DNA from: DALYJJ01 sp031969915
Lineage (GTDB): Bacteria; Acidobacteriota; Terriglobia; Bryobacterales; Bryobacteraceae
Reading direction: 5' to 3'
DNA length: 52,143 nucleotides
Assembly: GCA_031969915.1 (NCBI GenBank)
Contig: DALYJJ010000030.1
Location: 1 to 52,143 of the forward strand
This document shows positions 8,349-16,566 of the stretch, one piece after another (within the stretch, counting starts at the first letter, position 1; each line of letters begins with the position of its first letter). Both the position numbers and the translations under genes were made by a program. The notes below the pieces were generated by a model that searched no databases, was not told where the DNA came from, and saw only the letters and a list, made by a program, of their open reading frames with translations.

Positions 8349-9374
8349 TTACTCGATGGCGACCTTTCGCAGCAGCTTGAAGTCGGTGAGCATCTTGCCC
8401 GTGCCCAAAACCACGCTCGCCAGCGGCTCTTCGGCGATGGAAACCGGCAGGCCGGTCTCTTCGCGAATGCGCTTATCCAGGTTCTTCAACATCGCTCCGC
8501 CGCCGGTGAGCACGATGCCGCGGTCGCTGATGTCGGCGCTCAACTCGGGAGGCGTGCGCTCGAGCGCGACGCGGATCGCGTTCAGGATGGTCGCCACACA
8601 CTCCGAGAGCGCTTCGCGAATTTCCTTGTCGTCAATGGTGATGGTCTTCGGCACGCCTTCGATCAGATTGCGGCCCTTGATCTCCATGGTGATCGGGCGG
8701 TCGAGCGGATAAGCCGACCCGAGCTGGATCTTGATCTGCTCGGCCGTGCGTTCGCCGATCAGCAGGTTGTATTTCCGCTTCAGGTACTGCATGATCGCGT
8801 CGTCCATCTCATTGCCGGCGACGCGCACCGAGCGCGAATAGACAATACCGGAGAGCGAGATGACGGCCACGTCGGTGGTGCCTCCGCCGATGTCCACGAC
8901 CATGTTGCCGGAGGGCTCGGTAATGGGCAGGCCCGCGCCGATGGCGGCCACCATCGCCTGCTCCACCAGGTGCACTTCGCTCGCCTTGGCGCGATAGGCG
9001 GAGTCGATCACGGCCCGTTTTTCGACTTGGGTGATCTCGCTGGGGACGCCGATGACGATGCGCGGATGCACGAGCATCTTCCGGCCGTGCGCTTTCTGAA
9101 TGAAGTAATTCAGCATGCGCTCGGTCACCTTGAAGTCGGCGATCACACCGTCCTTCATGGGGCGGATGGCGACGATGTTGCCGGGCGTGCGGCCGAGCAT
9201 TTCCTTCGCCTCGCGGCCCACCGCCTCCACTTCGCCCGTGGTCTTGTTGATAGCGACAATCGAGGGTTCGTTCACCACGATGCCCTTGCCCTTGGCATAG
9301 ACAAGCGTGTTCGCGGTGCCAAGGTCGATGGCAAGGTCCGAGGAGAACAGGCTGAACAGCGAGCGGAGATTCAT
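8349..9374 (-). CDS. mreB: Actin-like cell-shape protein MreB
   Basis: MreB forms membrane-associated filaments that guide lateral wall synthesis. The N-terminus (SSDLAIDLGTANTLVY) is the phosphate-1 motif, and VVDIGGGTTDVAVISL is the phosphate-2 motif; GIVLTGGGAMLKNL is the adenosine motif. I place the start at ATG 9374 because homologues begin at this point; an in-frame GTG at 9389 would add five residues and has GGAG only two bases upstream. It is the first gene of the mre cluster. A 5' leader of about 110 bases is implied by the -10-like sequence at 9497-9502. Confidence 0.96.
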   Translation of the reverse strand: MNLRSLFSLFSSDLAIDLGTANTLVYAKGKGIVVNEPSIVAINKTTGEVEAVGREAKEMLGRTPGNIVAIRPMKDGVIADFKVTERMLNYFIQKAHGRKMLVHPRIVIGVPSEITQVEKRAVIDSAYRAKASEVHLVEQAMVAAIGAGLPITEPSGNMVVDIGGGTTDVAVISLSGIVYSRSVRVAGNEMDDAIMQYLKRKYNLLIGERTAEQIKIQLGSAYPLDRPITMEIKGRNLIEGVPKTITIDDKEIREALSECVATILNAIRVALERTPPELSADISDRGIVLTGGGAMLKNLDKRIREETGLPVSIAEEPLASVVLGTGKMLTDFKLLRKVAIE

Positions 9375-9496
9375 CGGCGGGTCTTTCACGACTCCTATCT
9401 GATTCTGGTAGTGGGTCTCAACGTGACCGGTCTCCCGGCGTGCAGGGAAACCGTTTTGCGGGAGGTCGAGATGGTACCGAACCTCGACTCAAGCGT

Positions 9497-9502
9497 ATCA
9501 TA
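9497..9502 (-). promoter_or_regulatory. Candidate -10 element for mreB
   Basis: TATGAT on the minus strand, in the 176-bp gap between the aldolase gene and mreB. No convincing -35 is visible. It would give a leader of roughly 115 bases, unlike the leaderless pattern seen at many other genes here. Confidence 0.4.
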
Positions 9503-9550
9503 CAGAGCCGTTTTCCATCAATTCGAACAACGGTTTACGCGAAGCTGCGG

Positions 9551-10228
9551 TTACATGACGCCGAAGCGGCGGAACGCCTCGGCGGCGGCCATCCCGTTCT
9601 CGGCGATCTCGGTCCGCAGGCGGTTCTCGGTGGACGCCTTCTCGAGCGCGAGGCGGAAGACCTCGGCCTCGGCTTCGCGGGGCACGACGACCACACCGTC
9701 GAGGTCGCCGAAGACGATGTCGCCCGGGCGCACGGTGACGCCACCCACCTCCAGCCGCAGCCGGAAATCCACCACCTTGCCGCGGGCCCGCTGGTCCTGG
9801 GCGTAGCGGCCGCGGGAAAACACCGGAAAGCCCAGCTTCAGAATGCCGCGCGTGTCGCGCGAGTAGCCGTCCAGGACGGCGCCCGCCGCCCCCAGTTTCA
9901 TCGCCCGCGTGGACATCAATTCGCCCCACAACGCATAGCTCGGCGAACCGCCCGTGGCGACGTACACCTCGCCCGGCTTCAGGTCGTCGAGGGCTTCCAG
10001 CATGAGGCCGAAGGGCTTGGCGCCGAGCCGTCCCCCCTCCTGCTCCGGGTAGTCGGCTTCGAGCACGGGCATGGCCCGCCCGGCGACGGTCATGGCCGGG
10101 TCGAGGGGCTGAATCCCGGGTGGCAGGAACTGGCGCGTGAAGCCCAGACCATCGAGGATGTCGCCGACCACGGCGGTGAACAGCTTCTCGCGGAGCAGAG
10201 CGAACAACTCGGCGTCATCCCGCCACAT
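9551..10228 (-). CDS. RraA-family class II aldolase (HMG/CHA-aldolase type)
   Basis: A 225-residue member of the RraA fold, which contains divalent-metal pyruvate aldolases (4-hydroxy-4-methyl-2-oxoglutarate / 4-carboxy-4-hydroxy-2-oxoadipate type) as well as the RNase E inhibitor RraA. The signature is complete: ATGGSPSYALWGELMST (91-107), then GAVLDGYSRD with R124 and D125 as the substrate and metal residues, and IVFGDLDGVVVVP near 180. The GE in WGEL and the RD pair favour an aldolase over true RraA. Its start overlaps the dehydratase stop by 14 bases and has GGAAGG upstream, so the two are co-translated. The context suggests cleavage of the 2-keto-3-deoxy sugar acid made by that dehydratase; this is inference. 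Confidence 0.85.
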   Translation of the reverse strand: MWRDDAELFALLREKLFTAVVGDILDGLGFTRQFLPPGIQPLDPAMTVAGRAMPVLEADYPEQEGGRLGAKPFGLMLEALDDLKPGEVYVATGGSPSYALWGELMSTRAMKLGAAGAVLDGYSRDTRGILKLGFPVFSRGRYAQDQRARGKVVDFRLRLEVGGVTVRPGDIVFGDLDGVVVVPREAEAEVFRLALEKASTENRLRTEIAENGMAAAEAFRRFGVM

Positions 10229-12224
10229 AGGCGCCTTCCGAGGCCCGCTTGCGGCTCAGCGCCTCACGGCCGGCGCGCAGTGTTTCGACGATCGTGTCGA
10301 CGTCGAACACCGCGCCGCCCCACGTGCCGCCGCTCACATCCTGGAGCGCCGCCCAGAGTTTTGTATCGGGGGGCAGCAGGGGGTCGGGCGCGAGGGTCGG
10401 GCGCGCCGGCCGCTCGGCCAGAATGCGCGCGCCCTCTTCGGCGCCGGCCGGTGCGCCTTCCTTCCCGACGAAATTCACGGTTCCTTCCAGGCGGTTGCGG
10501 TCGATCGCGATTTCGATCAGGTCGCCCTCTTCGACGCGGCCGATGGGACCGCCCGCCAAGGCTTCGGGCGAAACGTGTCCGATGCAGGCGCCGGTGGAAA
10601 CGCCGCTGAACCGCGCGTCGGTGATGAGGGCCACGTGCTTGCCGAAGGGAAGGTATTTCAGGGCGCTGGTCAACTGGTAGGTTTCCTCCATGCCCGTGCC
10701 CATGGGGCCGCGGCAGGCCAAGACCATGACGTCGCCGGCCCGAATGCGGCCTTGCTTGATGGCGGCGATGGCGGCGGTTTCGGTCTCGAAGACGCGGGCC
10801 GGGCCGGTGATGCGATAGACGCCGTCTTCTCCCACCACCGAAGGATCGATGGCTGTGCTCTTGATCACGGAGCCTTCAGGCGCGAGGTTGCCGGTGGGGA
10901 AACAGGCGGTGGCGGTGAGCCCGCGGCTTCGGGCGGAGCCGGGGTCGAGGATCACGTTGTCCGGGTCGACCCCGTCGCGGTCTCTGAGCTGGGCGCGCAG
11001 CCGGGCCCGCCGTTCCGAGCCTTCCCACCAATCGAGGCACTCCCCGAGCGTGATGCCCGCCACGGTGAGCACCTTTGTGTTCAGCAGCCCCGCGCGCCGG
11101 AGATGCAGCAGCACCTCGGGCACGCCGCCCGCGAGGAAAACCTGCACCGTGGGGTAGTGGGTGGGGCCGTTCGGAAGGGCGTCCACCAGGCGGGGAACCT
11201 GCCGGTTGATCCGGGTCCAATCGGCGACCGTGGGGCGGCGCACCCCCGCGGCGTGCGCGATGGCGGCAGTGTGAATGATGAGGTTGGTGGAGCCGCCAAA
11301 GGCCGCGTGGGCCACCATCGCGTTTTCGAAGGAGGCGGGCGTAAGGACCTGGCGCATGGTGAGGGAGCGCTGTTCGAGCGCCAGGACCGCCCGGGCCGCG
11401 CGGCGCGCCATATCGAGCCACACGGGCTCGCCCGACGGCGCGAGCGCCGAGTGAGGCAGCGACATCCCGAGGACCTCGCCGACCACCTGCGAGGTGGCCG
11501 CGGTACCCAGAAACTGGCAGCCGCCACCGGGCGACCCGCAGGCGCGGCAGCCGGCCTCCTGCGCCTGTTCGAGGGTGATCTGTCCATGCGCGTAGCGCGC
11601 CCCGATGGTCTGGACGCGCGCGGTGTCCTCGCCCTGCTCGGAGAGCAGCGTGACGCCGCCGGGAACGAGCACGCAGGGCAGGTCCGGCGTGCCGGCGAGC
11701 GCCATCATCATCGCCGGGAGGCCCTTGTCGCAGGTGGCGAAGCCGACGACGCCGTGCCGGGTGGGTAGCGAGCGGATCAGCCTCCGGAACACCACCGCCG
11801 CATCGTTCCGGTACGGGAGGGAATCGAACATGCCGGGCGTGCCCTGGGTGCGGCCGTCGCAGGGGTCGGTGCAATAGGCCGCGAACGGGATGGCGCCGGC
11901 CGCCTTCAGTTCCTCCGCCGCGGCTTGCATCAGCAGCCCGACTTCCCAGTGGCCCGTGTGGTAGCCGAGCGCGATCGGGGAGCCGTCGGCCGCGCGAATG
12001 CCGCCGTGCGTGCTCAGAAGGACGACTTCCCGCCCACCGAGCCGGGCGGGCTCCCAGCCCATCCCGGCGTTCTGGGTCCAACCGAACAGGTCTCCGGACG
12101 GAAGGTTTAACAACATCTCCGGCGTATAGGGGACGCTGCCCTGCGGCCCCGGGGCCTTGGAGCGAACGTCGAGGGCGGCGGAATCGCCGCTATCGAGAAG
12201 GCGGAGGACGGTGGTGTCTGGCAT
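10215..12224 (-). CDS. yjhG: YjhG/YagF-type sugar-acid (D-xylonate) dehydratase, IlvD/Edd family
   Basis: A 669-residue IlvD/Edd-family dehydratase that closely follows the E. coli YjhG/YagF subfamily in length and in block order: LPSGDLFGWTQNAGMGW, AYCTDPCDGRTQGTPGMFDS, ATCDKGLPAMMMAL, CRACGSPGGGCQFLGTAATS, HSALAPSGEPVW, NLAPEGSVIKSTAIDPS and DARFSGVSTGACIGHVSPEA. Candidate Fe-S ligands are C122, C165 and one or more of C226/C229/C236. YjhG and YagF convert D-xylonate to 2-keto-3-deoxy-D-xylonate. The start at ATG 12224 (GAGA upstream) gives the family length; the frame is open 23 codons further up. It overlaps the RraA-type aldolase gene, giving a two-step sugar-acid module. The substrate could be another pentonate. 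Confidence 0.93.
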   Translation of the reverse strand: MPDTTVLRLLDSGDSAALDVRSKAPGPQGSVPYTPEMLLNLPSGDLFGWTQNAGMGWEPARLGGREVVLLSTHGGIRAADGSPIALGYHTGHWEVGLLMQAAAEELKAAGAIPFAAYCTDPCDGRTQGTPGMFDSLPYRNDAAVVFRRLIRSLPTRHGVVGFATCDKGLPAMMMALAGTPDLPCVLVPGGVTLLSEQGEDTARVQTIGARYAHGQITLEQAQEAGCRACGSPGGGCQFLGTAATSQVVGEVLGMSLPHSALAPSGEPVWLDMARRAARAVLALEQRSLTMRQVLTPASFENAMVAHAAFGGSTNLIIHTAAIAHAAGVRRPTVADWTRINRQVPRLVDALPNGPTHYPTVQVFLAGGVPEVLLHLRRAGLLNTKVLTVAGITLGECLDWWEGSERRARLRAQLRDRDGVDPDNVILDPGSARSRGLTATACFPTGNLAPEGSVIKSTAIDPSVVGEDGVYRITGPARVFETETAAIAAIKQGRIRAGDVMVLACRGPMGTGMEETYQLTSALKYLPFGKHVALITDARFSGVSTGACIGHVSPEALAGGPIGRVEEGDLIEIAIDRNRLEGTVNFVGKEGAPAGAEEGARILAERPARPTLAPDPLLPPDTKLWAALQDVSGGTWGGAVFDVDTIVETLRAGREALSRKRASEGAYVAG

Positions 12225-12435
12225 CGATTTCTCAATGATATCCCCGGCTGGCCGGTCCAGCCGGCATTCCCCCGGAAGCACCCTGGGGAGCATTTCCTTC
12301 CGGTCCTTTTTCCAGTTACACTAGCCAAATCAGCACCTGGCTTGGCGGCAGCGTGCCGAAATTTTCTCTATGGCAGAGAACGGGATCGGCCGATACTTTG
12401 GTTAGGGGCTGTTTGCTTCCAAGACGGTTACCGGG

Positions 12436-13368
12436 ATGAAAGTACTGATCGCCGACGACAGCAGCGTCTCCAGGAGGCTCCTGGAAGCGACGTTGGTGCG
12501 TTGGAACTACGAGGTGGAAGTCGCATGCGACGGCGAGGCGGCGTGGGAATCGCTGCAGCGCGCCGACGCCCCTTTGCTTGCCATCCTGGACTGGATGATG
12601 CCGGGGCGAACCGGGCTGGAGCTGTGCCACCTGATCCGCCAGAAGCGCCAGGAGCCGTACACGTACATCATCCTGCTGACCTCCAAAGGGTTGAAAGAAG
12701 ACCTGATTGCGGGCATGGAGGCGGGCGCCGACGACTACCTGGTGAAGCCATTCGACCAGCACGAACTGAAGGTCCGCCTGCGCGCGGGCCATCGGATTCT
12801 GGACCTGCAGCGGGAGCTGGTGAGCGCGCGCGAGGCGCTGCGCATCCAGGCCACGCGTGACGCGCTGACGGGGCTTTGGAACCGCCGCGCGATTCTTGAG
12901 ATCCTGGACCGGGAGCTCGCCCGGAGCCAGCGGGAGGGTGTCTGGTTGGGGCTGGTGCTCGCCGACATCGACCATTTCAAAACGGTGAACGACACCTGGG
13001 GCCACGCGGCGGGGGACGCGGTGTTGCGGGAAGCGGGACGGCGCATGGGCGCCCAGATCCGGCCGTACGACGCACTGGCACGCTATGGGGGCGAGGAGTT
13101 CCTGCTCATCCTGCCGGGCTGCGACGAGTTTGGGGCTTTGGCGCAGGCCGAGCGCTTGCGTTTAGCTTTCATGGCCGACCCCTTCGCGCTGCCTCATGGC
13201 GACGCCGCAGTGACCGCAAGTTTCGGGGTCACCTGCGTGCCGCCCGGGTTGAACATCGCCAGTGAAGCTCTGATTCACTCCGCCGACGAAGCGCTCTACC
13301 AGGCCAAGCGGGGCGGGCGCAACGCCACATGCAGCCTTCCCTGCACGCCCACGCTCGCGGGCGGGTAG
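12436..13368 (+). CDS. Response regulator diguanylate cyclase (REC-GGDEF)
   Basis: A 310-residue two-domain signalling protein that should make cyclic di-GMP when phosphorylated. The REC domain spans residues 1-120, with acid pocket D7/D8, phospho-acceptor D52 (AILDWMMPG) and K104 (YLVKPF). A short helical linker (120-140) leads to the GGDEF domain (140-300). The active-site motif is GGEEF at 218-222, preceded by an intact allosteric I-site R209-P-Y-D212 at the canonical five-residue spacing, so product inhibition is likely. No histidine kinase lies in the window, so its partner is elsewhere. It is divergent from the dehydratase gene, with a 211-bp shared upstream region. Confidence 0.95.
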   Translation: MKVLIADDSSVSRRLLEATLVRWNYEVEVACDGEAAWESLQRADAPLLAILDWMMPGRTGLELCHLIRQKRQEPYTYIILLTSKGLKEDLIAGMEAGADDYLVKPFDQHELKVRLRAGHRILDLQRELVSAREALRIQATRDALTGLWNRRAILEILDRELARSQREGVWLGLVLADIDHFKTVNDTWGHAAGDAVLREAGRRMGAQIRPYDALARYGGEEFLLILPGCDEFGALAQAERLRLAFMADPFALPHGDAAVTASFGVTCVPPGLNIASEALIHSADEALYQAKRGGRNATCSLPCTPTLAGG

Positions 13369-13385
13369 TTCCGGCTGGTCCTCGA

Positions 13386-13502
13386 CTAGTCCTTCTTCCG
13401 CCGCCCGTTCAGCCATGCGGTCGGGGGATTGACCATCAGCACGACCGCCACCGAGATAATCACCGCTACGACTGCCACCGCTGCGACTGCCATCGCAGCC
13501 AT
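13386..13502 (-). CDS. Possible 38-residue single-helix membrane protein
   Basis: The minus strand encodes 38 codons from ATG 13502 to TAG 13386. The product is a continuous hydrophobic helix of Ala, Val and Ile (residues 1-24, e.g. AVVAVIISVAVVLMV) followed by NPPTAWLNGRRKKD, an amphipathic and strongly basic tail. That layout is typical of small inner-membrane proteins with the C-terminus in the cytoplasm. A second ATG at 13493 is also possible. It lies between the convergent end of the GGDEF gene (18 bp away) and the divergent start of the HAD gene. The hydrophobic part coincides with a 15-bp tandem duplication in the DNA, so a chance ORF is not excluded. There is no clear ribosome-binding site. 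Confidence 0.4.
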   Translation of the reverse strand: MAAMAVAAVAVVAVIISVAVVLMVNPPTAWLNGRRKKD

Positions 13503-13527
13503 TCTCGCATCCGGGGCCGTCAACCGC

Positions 13528-13533
13528 TACCCT
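13528..13533 (+). promoter_or_regulatory. -10-like TACCCT, leaderless start of HAD gene
   Basis: TACCCT ends six bases before GTG 13540, placing the expected transcription start at or next to the start codon. It supports GTG 13540 over the longer frame. Confidence 0.5.
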
Positions 13534-13539
13534 GGGAGT

Positions 13540-14214
13540 GTGCAGGCATTCCTCTTCGACATGGACGGCGTGATCGTCGATTCCAACCCCGTCCACACGG
13601 TGGCGTGGCAGATCTATCTCGATCGCTTCGGGATCGTGGTCCCGGGCCTGGAGGACCGTATGTTCGGCCGCCGCAACGATGAGATCATCCGCGACTTCTT
13701 CCCCATGGCCTTGACCGATGAAGAGGTGTTTCGCCACGGCGCGAACAAGGAAGCGCTGTATCGCGAACTGATGGGCCCGCAGATCGCGAGCCGCCTGGTG
13801 CCAGGCGTTCTGGACTTCCTCGCGGCGCGGCGCGAAGTGCCCGCCGCGCTGGCCACCAACGCCGAGCCGAAGAACGTCGCGTTCGTGCTCGACGCCGCCG
13901 GTTTGAGCGACCGGTTCCTTGCGGTGGTCGACGGTCACCAGGTGGAGCGCCCCAAACCGCATCCGGAGATCTATTTGAAAGCCGCGCGCCTGGTGGGCGC
14001 CGAACCCAAGGACTGCGTGGTGTTCGAGGACTCCTACGCGGGGGCTGAAGCCGCGCGGGCCGCCGGAGCGCGGGTGGTCGGCGTCACCACCAGCCACGAG
14101 ACGTTCCCCGATGTCGATTTCACGATCGCGGGCTTCGACGATCCCCGCCTGGCGCAATGGCTCGGTAACGGCGGATCGCACGACGCCGTCCCAACAAAGA
14201 GAGGGCAAAGATGA
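13540..14214 (+). CDS. HAD-superfamily phosphatase/phosphomutase (beta-phosphoglucomutase-like)
   Basis: A 224-residue HAD hydrolase. Motif I is LFDMDGVIVDS with nucleophile D7 and acid/base D9; motif II is the Thr in AALATNAEP; motif III is the Lys in ERPKPHPEIY; motif IV is VVFEDSYAG. A helical cap (about residues 15-80) follows motif I, as in the beta-phosphoglucomutase / 2-deoxyglucose-6-phosphatase group. The substrate cannot be told from sequence. I chose GTG 13540, seven residues before the first Asp as in the family; an upstream in-frame ATG at 13429 would add a Thr/Ala-only stretch overlapping the small minus-strand ORF. The stop overlaps the next start as ATGA. Confidence 0.88.
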   Translation: MQAFLFDMDGVIVDSNPVHTVAWQIYLDRFGIVVPGLEDRMFGRRNDEIIRDFFPMALTDEEVFRHGANKEALYRELMGPQIASRLVPGVLDFLAARREVPAALATNAEPKNVAFVLDAAGLSDRFLAVVDGHQVERPKPHPEIYLKAARLVGAEPKDCVVFEDSYAGAEAARAAGARVVGVTTSHETFPDVDFTIAGFDDPRLAQWLGNGGSHDAVPTKRGQR

Positions 14215-14693
14215 CGAGAGCTGGGTTTCTCCTGTTGGCCGCCGCGGCGGCCTTGTCCGCTCAGCAGGCCGCGAAGTACGACGGCCCGCGGCCCCCGAAG
14301 GCCGATGTCCCGTTCCTTCTGCATGCGGCGTCGCTGGTGGAAACCGAGGCCGGCGAGGCCAAGCAGTCGGAGCGGAAAGAATTGACGGTGTACGCGGTGG
14401 CCGGTGCGTCCTCACCGGTCCGGACGCCGCTTCCCGAACCCATTTTCCTGATGCGATCGGAGAAGATCCCGGCAGAGAAGCTGGTGCTCTACAAAATGGA
14501 CGCCAAGGGCGGAGCACGGGAGATCGCGTTCAACCAGCGCAAGCCGAAGGACAACCAGCGGCCGCTCTACCTGATGGTCAAGCGCCTCGAACAGGGCCTC
14601 TATCGCATTGAGGCCAATGAGACGTTGGCGAACGGCGAGTACTGCCTCTCTCCGGAAAGCTCCAACCAGACGTTCTGTTTTCAGGTTTACTAG
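14211..14693 (+). CDS. Secreted hypothetical protein
   Basis: A 160-residue protein with a clear signal peptide (FLLLAAAAALSAQ, cleavage near residue 18). The mature part is about 140 residues of mixed beta character (e.g. LYLMVKRLEQGLYRIEANE and a final NQTFCFQVY), with two Cys near the C-terminus (EYCLSP and FCFQ) that may form a disulfide. I do not recognise a family. The ATG overlaps the HAD stop (ATGA), and a methyltransferase starts five bases after its stop, so it belongs to a four-gene operon. Its own ribosome site is GAGGG. Confidence 0.8.
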   Translation: MTRAGFLLLAAAAALSAQQAAKYDGPRPPKADVPFLLHAASLVETEAGEAKQSERKELTVYAVAGASSPVRTPLPEPIFLMRSEKIPAEKLVLYKMDAKGGAREIAFNQRKPKDNQRPLYLMVKRLEQGLYRIEANETLANGEYCLSPESSNQTFCFQVY

Positions 14694-14698
14694 ATGGG

Positions 14699-15715
14699 AT
14701 GGACACGTCTCCCCAACGGCCTTCTCCTCAACTTGTCTTTGAAACTCTGAGCGCCTTTCAGCGGTCGGCGGCACTCGAAGCGGCGATCGAACTCGATCTC
14801 TTTCGCCTGCTGGGCGACGGGGCGCTCTCGGCCGCGGAGATCGCGGCGCGGCTGGACGCCCCCGAGCGCGGCGTTCGCATCCTTTGCGATTACCTCACGC
14901 TGCTGGGTTTCTTCGGGAAGACGGAGGGCCGTTACGCGCAAACGCCCACGAGTCTCGCCTATCTCGATCCCCGCTCTCCTACTTGTGTTGCGGGCACCGC
15001 CAAGTTCACCAACGGCCCCGTGATCTCGCAGCCCTTCTTCGAACTCGCCTCGATCGTGCGGCGTGGCCGCACGACGCTGCCGGGCGAAGGTACGGTGGAC
15101 CCGGACAACCCGGTCTGGATCGAGTTCGCGCACAGCATGGCGCCCATGATGGGCCCGATGGCCGCGCCGCTGGCGGCCATCGTGCTGAACGGGGAGCGGC
15201 GGCCGATGGAGGTGCTCGACATCGCCGCCGGGCACGGTTTGTTCGGCATCGAGGTGGCCAAAGCGAACCCCAGCGCCGTGGTCACGGCTCTCGACTGGCC
15301 CGGTGTCCTGGAGGTCGCCCGGGCGAACGCCGCGAAGGCGGGGACTCTGGACCGCTACCGGCTGCTTCCCGGGAGCGCGTTCGACGTCGACTTCGGCGGG
15401 CCGTACGATCTTGTTCTGCTCACCAACTTCCTGCACCACTTCGACTGGGCGACCTGCGTCAGCCTGCTCGCGAAGGTCCGTGCCGCGCTGCGGCCCGGCG
15501 GCAAGGCTGCCTCACTGGAGTTCGTGCCGAACGAAGACCGCGTCTCGCCGCCCGCCTGCGCGGCGTTCGCGCTGGTGATGCTCGCGACCACGGCGAGCGG
15601 AGACGCCTACACGCTCAGCGAGTATGAGCGGATGCACCGGGAGGCCGGCTTCCTGGGCGTGACCGGCCAACCCGTTCCGGGCGGCCCACACACCGTGGTG
15701 ATCGGACAAGCATGA
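14699..15715 (+). CDS. SAM-dependent O-methyltransferase (dimerisation domain plus Rossmann domain)
   Basis: A 338-residue methyltransferase of the acetylserotonin / small-molecule O-methyltransferase family. Residues 10-90 are the winged-helix dimerisation domain (FRLLGDGALSAAEIAARL). The Rossmann domain begins with the SAM motif VLDIAAGHGLFGIEVA (172-187); the family acid after strand 2 is D199 (TALDWP), and NFLHHF (243-248) carries the His that acts as general base in related enzymes. Substrates in this family are usually phenols or other aromatic hydroxyls; none can be assigned here. It is cytosolic while its neighbours are exported. The stop overlaps the L,D-transpeptidase start as ATGA. 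Confidence 0.9.
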   Translation: MDTSPQRPSPQLVFETLSAFQRSAALEAAIELDLFRLLGDGALSAAEIAARLDAPERGVRILCDYLTLLGFFGKTEGRYAQTPTSLAYLDPRSPTCVAGTAKFTNGPVISQPFFELASIVRRGRTTLPGEGTVDPDNPVWIEFAHSMAPMMGPMAAPLAAIVLNGERRPMEVLDIAAGHGLFGIEVAKANPSAVVTALDWPGVLEVARANAAKAGTLDRYRLLPGSAFDVDFGGPYDLVLLTNFLHHFDWATCVSLLAKVRAALRPGGKAASLEFVPNEDRVSPPACAAFALVMLATTASGDAYTLSEYERMHREAGFLGVTGQPVPGGPHTVVIGQA

Positions 15716-16296
15716 CCGCGCTCTTGTGGGTTCTGTTGCTGGCTTCGGCCGATCGCGAGATCCGGGTGATCGCGGATGGCCCCGGCGCAACCCAGGCCAC
15801 GCTGCAACGCTTCGAAGGCGGCAAACCGGCGGGCCCGGCGGTTCGCGTCGCGGTTGGCCGCGCCGGCGTCGCCGCTTCGAAGAAGGAGGGCGACGGCCAT
15901 TCGCCGGCCGGGACCTACCGCGTCGAGTCGATCTTCGGTCATGCCTCTGCCGCCGCGGCCGCGCGCCATCGCTTCCAACTCCCCTACCGCCAGCTCACGC
16001 CGTTGACCCGCTGCGTCGACGATCCCGCGTCTCGGAACTACAACCGGATCCTTGAAGAGACGCCAGTGAACAAGGATTGGAAATCGGCGGAAGCGATGTT
16101 GATCCCGGACTACCAGTGGGGCGCGGTGATTTCGTACAACACCGCCTCGCCCCAACCTGCCGCCGGAAGCTGTATCTTCCTGCATGTGACCGATTCGATC
16201 GGCAAACCGACGGCCGGGTGCACAGCCATGCCCGAGCCGGCGCTGCTGGAGTTGCTTCGCTGGATTACGCCCGGCACGCGGATCACCTGGCGCTGA
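15712..16296 (+). CDS. L,D-transpeptidase (YkuD-type) domain protein
   Basis: A 194-residue exported protein with a short N-terminal hydrophobic segment (ALLWVLLLASA). The C-terminal half has the YkuD catalytic signature: CIFLHVTDSIGKPTAGC with H158 and catalytic C170, preceded by the family's EGDGHSPAGTYRV (59-71). These enzymes form 3-3 cross-links in peptidoglycan or attach proteins to it; many short stand-alone members have unknown substrates. It ends the HAD / secreted protein / methyltransferase operon. The following 270 bp up to padR show no gene apart from padR control elements. Confidence 0.88.
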   Translation: MTALLWVLLLASADREIRVIADGPGATQATLQRFEGGKPAGPAVRVAVGRAGVAASKKEGDGHSPAGTYRVESIFGHASAAAAARHRFQLPYRQLTPLTRCVDDPASRNYNRILEETPVNKDWKSAEAMLIPDYQWGAVISYNTASPQPAAGSCIFLHVTDSIGKPTAGCTAMPEPALLELLRWITPGTRITWR

Positions 16297-16517
16297 CGGC
16301 GCAGGCCGTTTGGACTATCCCTCAGCATGGTTGCGTCCCCGCAGTGCCGCTTCCGCTTCGCCCGGCAAAATCGTTGTAGCGCCGCTGCCACCGGCGCGGC
16401 CAACTTCCGGATGGCGCGTCATCCAACCAACGCTTCGTCGAAGAGAGCTCCTTGGCGTGGATAGCTCAACACTGCGCGACTAGCCATTACCTACCCAGGC
16501 GCAGCGCCGCACAACTG

Positions 16518-16542
16518 TTGTCTATCACATCTTGACAGACAA
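16518..16542. promoter_or_regulatory. Inverted repeat TTGTCT-N13-AGACAA upstream of padR
   Basis: Two perfect 6-bp arms separated by 13 bases, ending 24 bases before the padR ATG and covering a TTGACA (16532-16537). PadR regulators usually repress their own operon from a dyad with a similar centre-to-centre spacing. It is a likely PadR operator, by inference. Confidence 0.5.
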
Positions 16543-16554
16543 GAGTACGAGTGG

Positions 16555-16560
16555 TACGCT
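16555..16560 (+). promoter_or_regulatory. -10-like TACGCT for padR, with -35 TTGACA at 16532
   Basis: TTGACA (16532-16537), 17-base spacer, TACGCT, then six bases to ATG 16567. The spacing is that of a sigma-70-type promoter and implies a leaderless padR message. Confidence 0.6.
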
Positions 16561-16566
16561 GGCGCC

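Noticed and set aside
7086..9806. 906-codon plus-strand open frame
   Set aside because: It is antisense to mreC and mreB, whose motifs are unmistakable. The high GC in third codon positions removes stops from this antisense frame; its own translation has no domain or sensible composition.
13429..13539. N-terminal extension of the HAD protein from ATG 13429
   Set aside because: It adds a Thr/Ala-only string absent from the family, and the -10-like TACCCT sits six bases before GTG 13540.
16297..16566. Search for a small gene or RNA before padR
   Set aside because: Only the padR promoter and dyad are visible; short frames there have no ribosome site or protein-like pattern.
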